From contig JACPVJ010000088.1 in NCBI GenBank assembly GCA_016191785.1, positions 20,303-84,302 on the forward strand: a stretch of 64,000 nucleotides of DNA. The letters are read 5' to 3'. Under the pieces are notes generated by a model. That model was not told the origin of the DNA, did no database searches, and saw only the letters and a program-made list of their open reading frames with translations. The position numbers and the translations under genes were made by a program. This document shows positions 15,311 through 23,510 of the stretch, piece by piece. Every line of letters starts with the position of its first letter. Within the stretch, counting starts at the first letter, position 1. Origin of the DNA: Myxococcales bacterium (GTDB lineage: Bacteria; Myxococcota_A; Polyangia; Polyangiales; Polyangiaceae).

Positions 15311-17811
15311 GCGCGGCGCCGCTTCGGCAATAGCAGGAGCAGCGCCGGCAGGATCAGCACGCCCGCCACCAGGCACACGATCTCGCCCAGCACCGCCAGG
15401 AGGCCGAACAGGAACAGTGCGCGGTTCTCGGCCAAAAGCAACGACGAGTAGCCGATGACCGTCGTCGCCGAGCACAGCGCCACCGCCCCACCGGTGGCGC
15501 GGATCGCCGGGCGCACGTCGTTCTCACCGTCGCTGATGTAGCGACTCATCACATTCACGGCGTAGTCGACGCCGATGCCGAAGGTGATGGGGAAGGCGAT
15601 GAAGTTGGCGAAGTTGACCTTGACCCCGGTCACCATGGCGAACGCGCCGAGCCAGGCCACGCCCACGGCCAGCGAGCCGATCACCAAGAGCGTGGTCCGG
15701 CTGAAACGAAACAGCCCGATCACCACGAGCAGCACGCCAATGAACGCGGCGACGCTGGCAAAGACGCCGTCCTTTCTCACCGACTCCAGGATGTCGGCCG
15801 AGAGCGGCAACGAGCCCGCAACCCTGGCGGGCCTCCCACCGGGCGGCGTGCCCTCCGCCGCGGCGCTGCGCAGCGCCGCCACGAACGCGGCGAGCGGTGG
15901 TCCCTGCCAGAGCTCCCGCGAAGGCCGAGGGAAGACGACCACGGTCTTGCCGACGCTGCCATCTCGCTCCCTGAGCCCCACGAGCAGCCTCGGAGGCAGG
16001 TCGTCCGGACCCACCGGAGCCGTCACGTCGTGTGCGAGCAGGCGTTCCGTGAGCTCGCGCCGGTCCTCGGGGATCTGCGCTCGCAGGCGCGGGGTCAGCG
16101 CCTGCTTGATCTTCCGGGCCTCCTCCAGCTTCTTCTCCTGACCCGCGGGGAGCACGTCGTCGGACGAGAAGACCCGGGTCACCATGTCGGCCAGCGGCGG
16201 GCCGCGCCGGAGCGTCTCCAGCCGCTCGCGAATCTGCCGCGCCTGCCCCGGCGTGTCCGCGAGGATGACCGTGGGCGTCAGATAGCTGCCGAGCACGGCG
16301 TCCATCTTTCTTCCCCAGTGCCCTTCCCCGCTGACCCAGGTGTCGGCGCGACGGAGCTTGGAGAAGTCGTACTCGAGGTTCGCGTCGCTGACCGTGCGGA
16401 GCTTCAGCACGGAGGCCACGGTCAGAGCGAAGCCGAACACGAGAATGCCGCGCGGGTAGCGCGCGACCAGATCTGCGACCTTGCCCATCACTACGCCAGT
16501 GGTCTTGGCTGGGCTCCTTCCCGAGCCCGCGTCGCGGTCGAGCCAGGCGGTCAGCGGCGGGATCAGCAGGAACGACACGGCCCACGACAGGACCATGCCG
16601 ATGAGCCCGATGTAGCCGAACTGTCGGAACCCGCGGAACTCGGTCAATGCGAGCGAGCCGTAGGCCGCGCTGGCGGCCAGCGATGCCGACAGCGTGCCCG
16701 GACGCGCCCCCCATACCGCGATCACCAGCGAGTCCTCGAGCCTCCCGCCCGCGCGCCGTTCCTCGGTGTAGCGCGCGAGCAGGATGATCCCGAAGTTGAT
16801 GCCGTTGCCGACGATGATCGAGCCCAGGAACGCGGTGTTGGAGTTGAGCTCGGTGACGCGGAACGGGGGCAGCGAGGCCAGCGCGAACGTGTACACCGTC
16901 GCCAGGAGCAGCGGCGGGATCAGCGCCAGCATGCTCTTATACCAGCGGAAGTACACGAGCAGCGCGCCACCCACCAAGAGCAGCACCAGGACGGACGAGA
17001 GCGACAGGTCTTCCTTGAGGGCCTGAGTTTCCTCGACACCGATGGCGATGTCCCCGGCGTACCCGATGCTCATTCCGGGCGCGTATTTCTCCGGCCCGCC
17101 CAGCGCGGCGACGTCGGCCTTCACACGCCCGAGCAGCTCGGCCCCTTTGCCCTGGCCCGTCGAGAACAGCGCCACGTCCACGATCAGCAGCGTGTGAGCG
17201 AGCGCTTTGCTGGAGAATCGACCCGTGGGCACGCGCTCGCCGCCACCGGCCTGGCTGTCGTACTTCCGCTCGATGTCGCTGAAGTCGAGCGACGGTGGGG
17301 CTTCGTCTTCGTCGAGCAGCTGTTCGGCAGCCTTCGCCACCTCCCAGTCGCGCCGAGCCTCGATGCGCTCGCGAGCGGTGACCAGGTCGGCGTGCTTCAG
17401 GTAGATGGGCGCGTGTTTCTCCAGGAACTCGCGCTCGGCGTCGTTGCCCAGGCGCACGGCGCGCACCAGCTCGGGCGGGTAGGCGCGGATCCTGGCCGCG
17501 AGGTGGTCGAGGAAGTGCTCGCCGGCCGGCAGGTTCTCCACCTTGTCGGCGTTCACCACGACCCCGAGGTGCTGGAGCCCCGGCAGCCGCGCCCGCATCT
17601 CTTCGATGGCGGCGACGCTCGGCGAGCTGCGCGGCAGGAGGTGCTCCAGCTCACTGCGCAGGTTGGCGTAGAGGGACGCCGTGCGCCACGTCGCCGGCAC
17701 GGCGAGGAGCAGCGCCACGAACCAGATGAGGCGCGCGTGTTTCAGCGTGAAGGCCACGAAGCGGCGCGTCGGCTCCGGGACCTTCTCGAAATCGCTACTC
17801 GGCTCCCTCAA
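15298..17811 (-). CDS. MMPL/RND-superfamily membrane transporter
   Basis: About 837 residues when started at the TTG at 17811, which overlaps the GtrA stop as TTGA. The frame is open 49 codons further, but that part lies inside the GtrA gene. It has the two-fold RND plan: a helix near the N-terminus (LIWFVALLLAVPATW), a large extracytoplasmic domain, helices from about LSSVLVLLLVGGALLVYF to FLLIPPLTAWL, a second soluble domain, and a second helix block that includes the conserved FGIGVDYAVNVMSRY. Family members move lipids or hydrophobic compounds to the outer envelope. With the neighbouring lipid enzymes it is a good candidate exporter for the lipid they make. Confidence 0.85.
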   Translation of the reverse strand: MREPSSDFEKVPEPTRRFVAFTLKHARLIWFVALLLAVPATWRTASLYANLRSELEHLLPRSSPSVAAIEEMRARLPGLQHLGVVVNADKVENLPAGEHFLDHLAARIRAYPPELVRAVRLGNDAEREFLEKHAPIYLKHADLVTARERIEARRDWEVAKAAEQLLDEDEAPPSLDFSDIERKYDSQAGGGERVPTGRFSSKALAHTLLIVDVALFSTGQGKGAELLGRVKADVAALGGPEKYAPGMSIGYAGDIAIGVEETQALKEDLSLSSVLVLLLVGGALLVYFRWYKSMLALIPPLLLATVYTFALASLPPFRVTELNSNTAFLGSIIVGNGINFGIILLARYTEERRAGGRLEDSLVIAVWGARPGTLSASLAASAAYGSLALTEFRGFRQFGYIGLIGMVLSWAVSFLLIPPLTAWLDRDAGSGRSPAKTTGVVMGKVADLVARYPRGILVFGFALTVASVLKLRTVSDANLEYDFSKLRRADTWVSGEGHWGRKMDAVLGSYLTPTVILADTPGQARQIRERLETLRRGPPLADMVTRVFSSDDVLPAGQEKKLEEARKIKQALTPRLRAQIPEDRRELTERLLAHDVTAPVGPDDLPPRLLVGLRERDGSVGKTVVVFPRPSRELWQGPPLAAFVAALRSAAAEGTPPGGRPARVAGSLPLSADILESVRKDGVFASVAAFIGVLLVVIGLFRFSRTTLLVIGSLAVGVAWLGAFAMVTGVKVNFANFIAFPITFGIGVDYAVNVMSRYISDGENDVRPAIRATGGAVALCSATTVIGYSSLLLAENRALFLFGLLAVLGEIVCLVAGVLILPALLLLLPKRRRAQPP

Positions 17812-18221
17812 CGGGACTCCTGCCTCGCGCGATAGACCCAGCACCGTTGCATGGGGAAGTTCCAGCCCAGACTCACCGCGACGGAAACGATCACGCGCGC
17901 CAACACGTAGTGCAGACCGAGCACGTTGAACAGCAGGTGCTCTCCGAGCGCGTTCCATCCGGCGCTGGCGCCCGAGACGAAGGCGTATCGGGCGGCTTGA
18001 CCCATGACCGGGACATCATCAGCGCGAAACACCCAGCGTCGATTGAGCGCGAAGTTGATCACTGCTCCGACGGTCGCACCGAGCGGAGCGGCGAGCACGG
18101 GCGAGAGGCGAAGCAGCTCGACCAGCGCGACCATCGCGCCGAAATCCGCAGCCGTCGCCACCAGCGAAGCGAACTGGTGCCGACCAAGCAGCCGGAAGGT
18201 CGACGCAGGCGGACCGCGCAT
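17808..18221 (-). CDS. GtrA-family membrane protein
   Basis: 137 residues, four hydrophobic helices: FASLVATAADFGAMVALVELL, VLAAPLGATVGAVINFAL, RYAFVSGASAGWNALGEHLLF and VLARVIVSVAVSLGWNF. The NRRWVFRAD motif between helices 2 and 3 and the closing FPMQRCWVYR are typical of GtrA. GtrA-like proteins take part in moving or modifying undecaprenyl-linked sugars, but their exact activity is debated. It is translationally coupled (TTGA overlap) to the MMPL transporter. The same module is the C-terminal half of the fusion protein at 4187-5431, which strengthens a functional link with CDP-alcohol phosphatidyltransferases. Confidence 0.82.
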   Translation of the reverse strand: MRGPPASTFRLLGRHQFASLVATAADFGAMVALVELLRLSPVLAAPLGATVGAVINFALNRRWVFRADDVPVMGQAARYAFVSGASAGWNALGEHLLFNVLGLHYVLARVIVSVAVSLGWNFPMQRCWVYRARQESR

Positions 18222-18797
18222 TTCGCGCGCAGCATAGCGGCTGCCTGAGGTTCCGGCTGAAGCGCTGGAATTTCGGATGCTCCGCGGTCCCGAGCCTCCC
18301 CGGTCGGGGTCAAGATTGGCAGCCCCGGTCCCGCTGTGCGCTCCTCCTGTATCCTGAGCGGGGGAGCTGATGGTCGACTCGGAGGGCAGAGAGGACTAGC
18401 TAGCGCATCGCCGAGTTCGAAGACACGCGAGGAAGATCAGTCGTAGTGGTGGGGATCGCCATCGCTCGCCGCCGGGGCCGATCCCCCGGGCCATGGAAGG
18501 TAGACGAAGCGCGACGACCATGGAGCGGCGTAGCGGGCCGCCCGGGGCTTCGGTCGTCAAGGTTCGTCGGGTGGAAGGCTACGCGCCGCGCCGCGGGCTT
18601 GGCCCGCAAGCGACAGACCGCGATTTCACAGCCGGTTCGAAGTTCGGCGGCGACCGAATACTATGCAGACTAGCAGGTGTACCTGTGTACAGGCTGTGGA
18701 TAACTCAGTCCGGAAGATCAGCAGGTTGCGCCAGGCTCAGATGGAGCTAGCTGATCGTCAGCGCAGTGGCGCGGATCCGGACAGTCAGGAGTTTGCG
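18222..18797. other. Gene-free mosaic interval with remnants and an isolated DnaA-box-like motif
   Basis: No intact gene. The minus strand at about 18420-18560 preserves the end of one coding frame (RFVYLPWPGG, ending DPHHYD-stop) and, overlapping it, a start MAIPTTTTDLPRV that soon ends. Both resemble sequence at 21583-21670. Near the right end are CAGGTGTACCTG and the overlapping CCTGTGTACAGG (imperfect palindromes, about 18674-18693) and one TGTGGATAA (18695-18703), a perfect but single DnaA-box match. The interval looks like the scarred edge of an inserted segment. Confidence 0.5.
18424..18513 (-). repeat. Diverged repeat copy A (shared with 21583-21670)
   Basis: About 90 bp related to copy B in the same orientation. 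On the minus strand both encode RFVYxPxPGG in one frame and a start ending TDLPRV in another. The TDLPRV codons differ between copies mainly at silent positions, so these are old homologous coding fragments, not a recent duplication. Here the downstream gene is cut after about 13 codons. Confidence 0.5.
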
Positions 18798-19019
18798 ATG
18801 GGCAAGAACATCTGGGTATCGCCGCGGGCCGGCGGGTGGACAGTCAAGAAGGAGGGCGCGCGCCGCGCATCCGCGGTCGTGCCCAAGCGAAAGGACGCGA
18901 TCGACATCGCGCGGCGCGCTGCTGCTGATGAACGATCTGAGCTGGTGATCCAGAGCAGGCGAGGATCGATTCGGCACAAGGACAGCCACGGGGCCGACGG
19001 GTACCCGCCGCGAGGATGA
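18798..19019 (+). CDS. DUF2188-family small basic protein
   Basis: 73 residues from the ATG at 18798, which has AGGAG about 7 nt upstream. The longer frame has no family features before this point. The whole protein matches the DUF2188 pattern: KNIWVSPRAGGWTVKKEGARRA at the start, then a helix KDAIDIARRAAADERSELVIQ, then RGSIRHKDSHGADGYPPRG, the usual basic HxDxxG tail. DUF2188 proteins have no established activity. The stop overlaps the ATG of the TIR gene (ATGA at 19016-19019), so the two are probably translated together, which ties this small protein to the TIR protein as antitoxin-like partner, cofactor or passenger. Confidence 0.75.
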   Translation: MGKNIWVSPRAGGWTVKKEGARRASAVVPKRKDAIDIARRAAADERSELVIQSRRGSIRHKDSHGADGYPPRG

Positions 19020-20467
19020 TCATGCGCACGGCGAATCCCGAGCATGCTGACGGCTCCGCGCCCGAGAACCACGGGGCTGACGGCGACGGCGGCGGCCGTC
19101 CAGTCAGCGCGACGCCGCGGGAGAATCTCTTCATCAGCTACGCAACCGCGGATGTTTCGTTCGTGCGTTGGCTCGCGTTGAAGCTGTCCGCCTGCGGGTA
19201 CCGTGTCTGGTGGGATCGCGAACAGCTCCACGGTGGAGCATCGTTTCCGACCGACATTGACGTGGCGCTCAAGACGCGCACGTTCCGAATGCTCGCCGTC
19301 CTCTCGCACTACTCGTCGCGCAAGCCAAGCCCCGAGGCCGAGCGTAGCCTCGCGCTGGCGATCGGGAAGGAGCGGGACGAGCCGTTTCTCGTTCCGCTGA
19401 ACCTTGAGTTGAAGCCGCCCGAGCTGCCGTGGAACCTCACGAACCTAACGTTTGTGCCGTTCATGGACAGCTGGACCGTCGGACTGCGCCAGCTGCTCGA
19501 CGATCTGCGGTCGGCCTGCGCCCCGTGCTACCCGAGTGAGTCGGCGGAGCTCGTGCGCGCGAACCTGTCGCGGGCAACCTTCGTCACGGATGCGCCGGAA
19601 GACGTATGGCTGAACCTCTTCCACATCAACGACCTTCCGCTCGGGATCAGCCGCTACGAATGGGACCAGGACGTGGCGGATGACGCGCTGGCCGGCTGGG
19701 TGCACCTTCGCGAGGGGCCGCGCGCCTGCTGGGCGTTCGAGCCTCCCCCGGGAAGCGCAGGCACACGCCGACCAGAGCGGGACCAGTACGCCCTTGGACC
19801 CAGTCGCATCGGCGACGTCAACCTGAACCACGTGACGTCGTCGCTCGTTCGTCAGTACGTCGAGGTTCGCTGTCGGACGCGCGGCCTTGCCGAACTCCCG
19901 CGCACTCGAAGTACGAGCGCGTTCTACTTCCCGGACACGCTTCCAGTGGCGGCTCGCCTACCGTTCAGGCTGCCGACCGGTCGCGCGACCTGGCTGCAAC
20001 CGGTCGGGACACGCCGTGTGTGGCACCGCAAGCAGCCCGAGCAGGTCCGCTACCACCTCGCGTTCCACTTCAAGGTCGAGCTTCGTCGGTTCGGAGCCCC
20101 TGCGCTTCAAATTCGACCAACCGTTCACTTCACGACGGCGACGGGGCGCCCCGTCGACAGCGCTCGCAACGTGCGACGTGCGAAGGCGGTCCGGCGCGCG
20201 TGGTTCAACGACAAGTGGCTCGCGCGCGTGGCGGCGATCGGGTCGTACCTCGCCGACGACGTCGACGGGTGGAAGCTCCATCCGGCTCTGGCAACCACGA
20301 TCTCTCGGGTGCCCCTCGCAATGACGAGCTCACCGAGCCTCGACGAGACGGCGCGCGCGGCTCCGCCGGCCTTCCAGTCGGTGTTCATGTCGTCGATGTA
20401 CACGGCCTGCGCGTTGCCACTGCCCCAGGTGACCGCCTTGTTGAAGTCCGAGCTGACGGCGAGATAG
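19016..20467 (+). CDS. TIR-domain protein with APAZ-like C-terminal region (SPARTA-effector-like)
   Basis: Up to 483 residues. Residues 36-165 are a TIR domain: ENLFISYATAD, RWLALKLSACGYRVWWD, MLAVLSHYSSRKPSPEAER and FLVPLNLE, with E109 a candidate catalytic Glu for NAD+ cleavage. Residues 195-440 resemble the APAZ region of TIR-APAZ proteins: WLNLFHINDLPLGISRYEWD, LVRQYVEVRCRTR, RYHLAFHFKVEL, VHFTTATGRPVDS, and AVRRAWFNDKWLARVAAIGSYLADD near the end. In SPARTA systems TIR-APAZ pairs with a short prokaryotic Argonaute and depletes NAD+ when guided to invader DNA. No Argonaute gene is present nearby. From about 20350 the frame runs antisense through a broken lipoprotein gene, so the last 30-40 codons are probably not native. 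Start: ATG 19016 or 19022. Confidence 0.7.
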   Translation: MIMRTANPEHADGSAPENHGADGDGGGRPVSATPRENLFISYATADVSFVRWLALKLSACGYRVWWDREQLHGGASFPTDIDVALKTRTFRMLAVLSHYSSRKPSPEAERSLALAIGKERDEPFLVPLNLELKPPELPWNLTNLTFVPFMDSWTVGLRQLLDDLRSACAPCYPSESAELVRANLSRATFVTDAPEDVWLNLFHINDLPLGISRYEWDQDVADDALAGWVHLREGPRACWAFEPPPGSAGTRRPERDQYALGPSRIGDVNLNHVTSSLVRQYVEVRCRTRGLAELPRTRSTSAFYFPDTLPVAARLPFRLPTGRATWLQPVGTRRVWHRKQPEQVRYHLAFHFKVELRRFGAPALQIRPTVHFTTATGRPVDSARNVRRAKAVRRAWFNDKWLARVAAIGSYLADDVDGWKLHPALATTISRVPLAMTSSPSLDETARAAPPAFQSVFMSSMYTACALPLPQVTALLKSELTAR

Positions 20468-20960
20468 TGACCCGGCAGCGCGGCCAGCGCGGCGAAGTCC
20501 GGCTGACACAGGCACTCGTCTTCGACACCGGTGCATTGACCCTGAGCGCCGCACTGTAGGGTGGCGACGTCGAAGCGCGGCACGAACGGGCCCGTCGGGG
20601 GGCCGTTGGTCGGGCAACCGCTCGGCGTCTGCGTGCCTGCGGGCTCGTCCGGAGTGTCGGTGGGCGGAGCCCCGGCGGCTCCGCCCGCGTCATCGGCGGC
20701 TCCGCCCGCGCCGCCGACTCGGTCGGTGCGCCTCCCGAGCCGGAGCTCGCGCCGGCGAGATTGCCATCGCTGCCCGCGGCCCCACCCAGGTCGGTCCCTT
20801 CGTCGGAATCCGGCCCACCGGCGCCACCGCCCGTGCCGACCGTGATGTCACCGCCCGGGCCCGCGACGGCGTCGGCGCCATCGCCACAGCCGGTCGCGGC
20901 GACGAGTGCGAGACAGGCCAGTGCGGGCGAAAACCTGGTGCCATACGACGTCGATCCCAT
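20352..20960 (-). pseudogene. Broken lipoprotein gene: internal frameshift and lost 3' end
   Basis: On the minus strand from 20960 a lipoprotein signal (ACLALVAATGC) and an acidic Gly-rich linker end in GASSGSGGAPTESAA near 20710. From there the coding sense continues in another frame: GGAADDAGGAAGAPPTDTPDEP, then PSGCPTNGPPTGPFVPRFDVATLQCGAQGQC and DECLCQPDFAALAALPGHY. The switch needs one missing (or two extra) bases in a GCG-rich run near 20705-20712. The recognisable protein stops near 20350, exactly where the TIR-APAZ-like gene takes over on the other strand. It looks like a host surface lipoprotein cut by insertion of the DUF2188-TIR segment. Confidence 0.6.
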
Positions 20961-21127
20961 GGCAGGACCCTCAGCAACCGACGTGCCAGGGGCTGATGTG
21001 GCAGTTTCGTGGGTTATTTGCCGAGTCCTTCGCCGTCGCCTCGAGCGACTCCGCGCAATTGCGCGAGGGTCCGCGCAGCCGATCGGCGCTTGCGTCCGCC
21101 CTCTGGGTCGAATTGGCTTTCGTGACC

Positions 21128-21372
21128 ATGCCGCGTGCGACCCTGGCGGACCGCTTCACAGGGTTCGCCGACCCCAAGTTCTTTCGTGACCTCGCCAAGC
21201 ATCAGTCGCGGGACTGGTTCCTCGCCAACAAGTCGAGCTACGACGCAGGCTTTGCCGCGCCGATGAACGCGCTGCTGCTCGAGGTCCAGAAGAAGCTGGA
21301 TCGTTCCTACCCAGACTGCGAGCTCGGGGCGCCCAAGGTGTTTCGCATCAATCGCGACGTGCGCTTCTCCAG
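21128..21372 (+). pseudogene. DUF2461-family N-terminal fragment
   Basis: From the ATG at 21128 the frame gives about 81 residues of a DUF2461 (TIGR02453-type) protein: RFTGFADPKFFRDLAKHQSRDWFLANKSSYD, the usual helical start, and KVFRINRDVRFS. Family members run to about 220 residues. Right after RDVRFS (about 21370) similarity ends and the DNA encodes, on the other strand, a helicase N-terminus. The frame stays open to 21883, but the extra residues look like antisense noise. So this is a truncated gene joined to foreign sequence. Confidence 0.65.
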
Positions 21373-21627
21373 CATGGGCGGCTCGTCGGCCACGCGTGGC
21401 AGGGTCGTCGGTTCGAGCAGCGCTCGGTGGTGCTCGCGCTCCCAAATCACCGAGTCCTCGGGGACTCCGTCGGAGTCGGTGTACTCGACCCGGACGAGGT
21501 GTAGCTGGCCCTCAGGCCGAACCTGGAAAGGATCGACGCTGACGACGAGCCCCCGGCGGTTCCGGATCGTCGCCAGCATCCCCACCCGCGGTAGGTCTGT
21601 CGCACTCGAAGGTGGCATCGGTAGCAA
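21373..21627 (-). pseudogene. N-terminal fragment of an SNF2/DISARM-DrmD-like helicase
   Basis: About 80 residues starting at MPPSSATDLPRV (ATG near 21618), then GMLATIRNRRGLVVSVDPF, LHLVRVEYTDSDGVPEDSVIWERE and LLEPTTLPRVADEPPM. This resembles the N-terminal segment that precedes the SNF2 helicase core in large bacterial helicases, including DISARM DrmD. That comparison is from memory. The helicase motifs themselves are absent: the sequence stops near 21373, where a DUF2461 fragment begins on the opposite strand. It is a remnant of a larger, probably defence-related, gene. Confidence 0.5.
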
Positions 21628-21670
21628 CCGGGGACCGCGCCCCCGGGGGATGGACCGTAGACGAACCGCG
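21583..21670 (-). repeat. Diverged repeat copy B (shared with 18424-18513)
   Basis: Homologous to copy A. It contains the start of the helicase fragment (TDLPRV) and, in another frame, RFVYGPSPGG. The copies lie about 3.1 kb apart in direct orientation and flank the DUF2188/TIR-APAZ-like genes, the broken lipoprotein and the DUF2461 fragment. Confidence 0.5.
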
Positions 21671-21826
21671 GGCGGCGAACCAGAGCCGGCACCGCAACGT
21701 GGCGGTCCCTCAATAGGGCGTCACGAACGTGAAATTCCGGCGCAAGATTGCGTGCATGTGCAGTTGCCCGGTCGCTGGACGAGCGGCGGAGCGGAGGAGA
21801 TCGAGCTGTCCGTCACAACCACGCGG

Positions 21827-22090
21827 TCAGATTTCGATACCGTCGGTCAATATGCGCTCGTGCCAGGTACGTCCCGCGCCTAGGAGGCTTCGCATCGCTC
21901 GGATCGCTGTCGCCAGATCGTCGGAGGCTTCAACGTCCACCGCGTCGACCCAAGCCTCGGCGTTTTCGATCGCCCGTCTCGCGCCCTCCAGGTCGCCCAG
22001 TTCGATCAGAGATCGAGCGCCCTCCAGGTTCCCCCATGCCGTAGCCGCCGCGAGGGCGGAGAATCGCTCAGTGTCCATCGTGTCCGGCAT
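21827..22090 (-). CDS. Small hypothetical protein of the integrative element
   Basis: 87 residues from the ATG at 22090; the upstream frame is antisense to neighbouring genes. It is acidic and helical: ERFSALAAATAWGNLEGARSLIELGDLEGARRAIENAEAWV reads like one or two short TPR-like or coiled helices. The start overlaps the end of the next upstream gene (22068-22949) by 23 bp, as in compact phage-type operons. It is the most distal gene of the leftward operon that begins with the polymerase fusion. Not recognised. Confidence 0.5.
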   Translation of the reverse strand: MPDTMDTERFSALAAATAWGNLEGARSLIELGDLEGARRAIENAEAWVDAVDVEASDDLATAIRAMRSLLGAGRTWHERILTDGIEI

Positions 22091-22949
22091 CTTGTTCTTC
22101 CGTGATGATGGCTTCGGTGGATTGTGCCGCGTCCTTGCGGCCGTCGGGTCCGTCGTCGCCACTCGTCGAGTCGCAGCCCGTCCGCAGCGAAGGCAAGTCT
22201 GGGACACGCTCCCAGTTCCCCGCACGGATGTGGATTCCGAGCGCATCAGTTTCCACCGACGTCGCACGGCCTGACCGCGGATCCCGTTCGATCACCGGGC
22301 CGAGCAAGGACAGCGCTCGCCCGAGGATGCCGATCGAACGGAACCTTGAGTGATCGTACGATGCGGCGAGCTCCTCGAGAATCTCCCAGAAGACTTTCTC
22401 GGCGTCACGTCGGAGCGGTCTTTGGCACTCGGTCAGCAGGCGTCCGGCCAAGGTCGACTTCTCGCGGATTGGGTTCTGGCGAATCGAGTTGTACGTCTCG
22501 ATGTCGATCTCCCGAACGCCATCCGGAGAAAGTTCTAGGTACCTGTACAGCTCCTTGACATCTCTCGTCCCCTTGGGTCGCGACGGATCGTCGATGTGCG
22601 TCCAGAACTTGCAGCTGCTCGGCGTGCGCGGCAGCGCGAGCACTTTGATGCGGAACGTGGCATCCCCGGGGCCCCTCCGCTCGTACGTTGCGACCGAATC
22701 AACTTCACGGAACGGGCGACCGTCGATCGCGCACGTCCGCCGCACGAGCTCGTTTTTCCCGTTTGTGGCCGAAACATGCCCGAGCACGAGAACGCGCCCC
22801 AGAAACCTATGCACGCGGACCACGGCGAAAGGCCAGGTGCTGAAAACATCCGCGTAGGTGTCGAAGGTGTCGTGTCGGACATCGCTGCACGAACCGACCT
22901 CCCCGACCGGCACCGGGGTGTCTTGACGGCGTTGCATTGGCGGCATCAC
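22068..22949 (-). CDS. Hypothetical protein of the integrative element
   Basis: 293 residues, GTG start overlapping the stop of the preceding gene. The composition looks globular: VVRVHRFLGRVLVLGHVSA, REVDSVATYERRGPGDATFRIKVLAL, CKFWTHIDDPSRPKGTRDVKELYRYLELSPDGVREIDIETY, EKVFWEILEELAASYDHSRFRSIG. The last 40 residues are acidic and probably disordered. No signal peptide or membrane segment, and no enzyme motif that I recognise. Co-directional and overlapping with the polymerase-fusion operon, so a replication or maintenance role is possible but unproven. Confidence 0.55.
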   Translation of the reverse strand: MMPPMQRRQDTPVPVGEVGSCSDVRHDTFDTYADVFSTWPFAVVRVHRFLGRVLVLGHVSATNGKNELVRRTCAIDGRPFREVDSVATYERRGPGDATFRIKVLALPRTPSSCKFWTHIDDPSRPKGTRDVKELYRYLELSPDGVREIDIETYNSIRQNPIREKSTLAGRLLTECQRPLRRDAEKVFWEILEELAASYDHSRFRSIGILGRALSLLGPVIERDPRSGRATSVETDALGIHIRAGNWERVPDLPSLRTGCDSTSGDDGPDGRKDAAQSTEAIITEEQDAGHDGH

Positions 22950-23503
22950 GGCCTCCGTCTCCGGCGTCGACGCTGGGCGCGTTCATACCCGCGCCGCAAG
23001 GCAATGAGCGAATCGGCGCCGAGCGGCTGGTCGTAGAGCCGGGTCGGAAGGGAAGCGGAAAGCGCAAGGTGGCGCGCGAGCGACGTCGTTGCCCACGTGC
23101 TCTCAACCAGTGCTCGGGGCACCGTGGCTTCGTCGAGTGAAGAGACTACTTGGACAGCCACGTCATCGCCGCTGTCTTGTAGGACGCGCGCAAGGACTGC
23201 GCCGAATCGCTCCATGCACTGACGTCGCTCGTACCGAGCGTTCGAGGCGGCTTCGGCGCGTCCGTCGACGAGGGGTGTCATGAAGGCCATGAATTCCGCG
23301 AAGTCGCGGGGCAGCCCCTGAGCAAGCAGCTCCTCGAGGTGACGATCGGGCGTAAACGCCTCTCGATCCTCGGCGGGCACAACGCCGAGTTCGGACCAGT
23401 ACAAGAAGAAGTCGTCGCCCGGGTGACCTGGTGCTTGAGCCTTGTTCCGGCGTCTTGGCTTGCGCAATAGGCGCCAGCACACCTCGAAGTCGTCATCTGG
23501 CAT
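22946..23503 (-). CDS. Hypothetical protein of the integrative element
   Basis: 185 residues, starting 8 bp after the stop of the polymerase fusion. The N-terminus has a basic patch (LLRKPRRRNKAQ) and the C-terminus ends in a strongly basic run (RRGYERAQRRRRRRRP), suggesting nucleic-acid contact. The middle is helical (ECLLAQ-like DFAEFMAFMTPLVDGRAEAASNARYERRQCMERFGAVLARVLQD). No known domain recognised. Its stop overlaps the next start (GTGA), so it is translated with its neighbours. Confidence 0.5.
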   Translation of the reverse strand: MPDDDFEVCWRLLRKPRRRNKAQAPGHPGDDFFLYWSELGVVPAEDREAFTPDRHLEELLAQGLPRDFAEFMAFMTPLVDGRAEAASNARYERRQCMERFGAVLARVLQDSGDDVAVQVVSSLDEATVPRALVESTWATTSLARHLALSASLPTRLYDQPLGADSLIALRRGYERAQRRRRRRRP

Positions 23504-23510
23504 TGGCTCC

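Noticed and set aside
15298..17811. Calling the MMPL protein HpnN (hopanoid transporter)
   Set aside because: Length is similar, but no hopanoid genes are nearby and the N-terminal region does not clearly match; only the superfamily is supported.
18695..18703. DnaA box (TGTGGATAA) as part of a replication origin
   Set aside because: Only one perfect box was seen, without AT-rich unwinding sequence or neighbouring boxes, so chance is likely.
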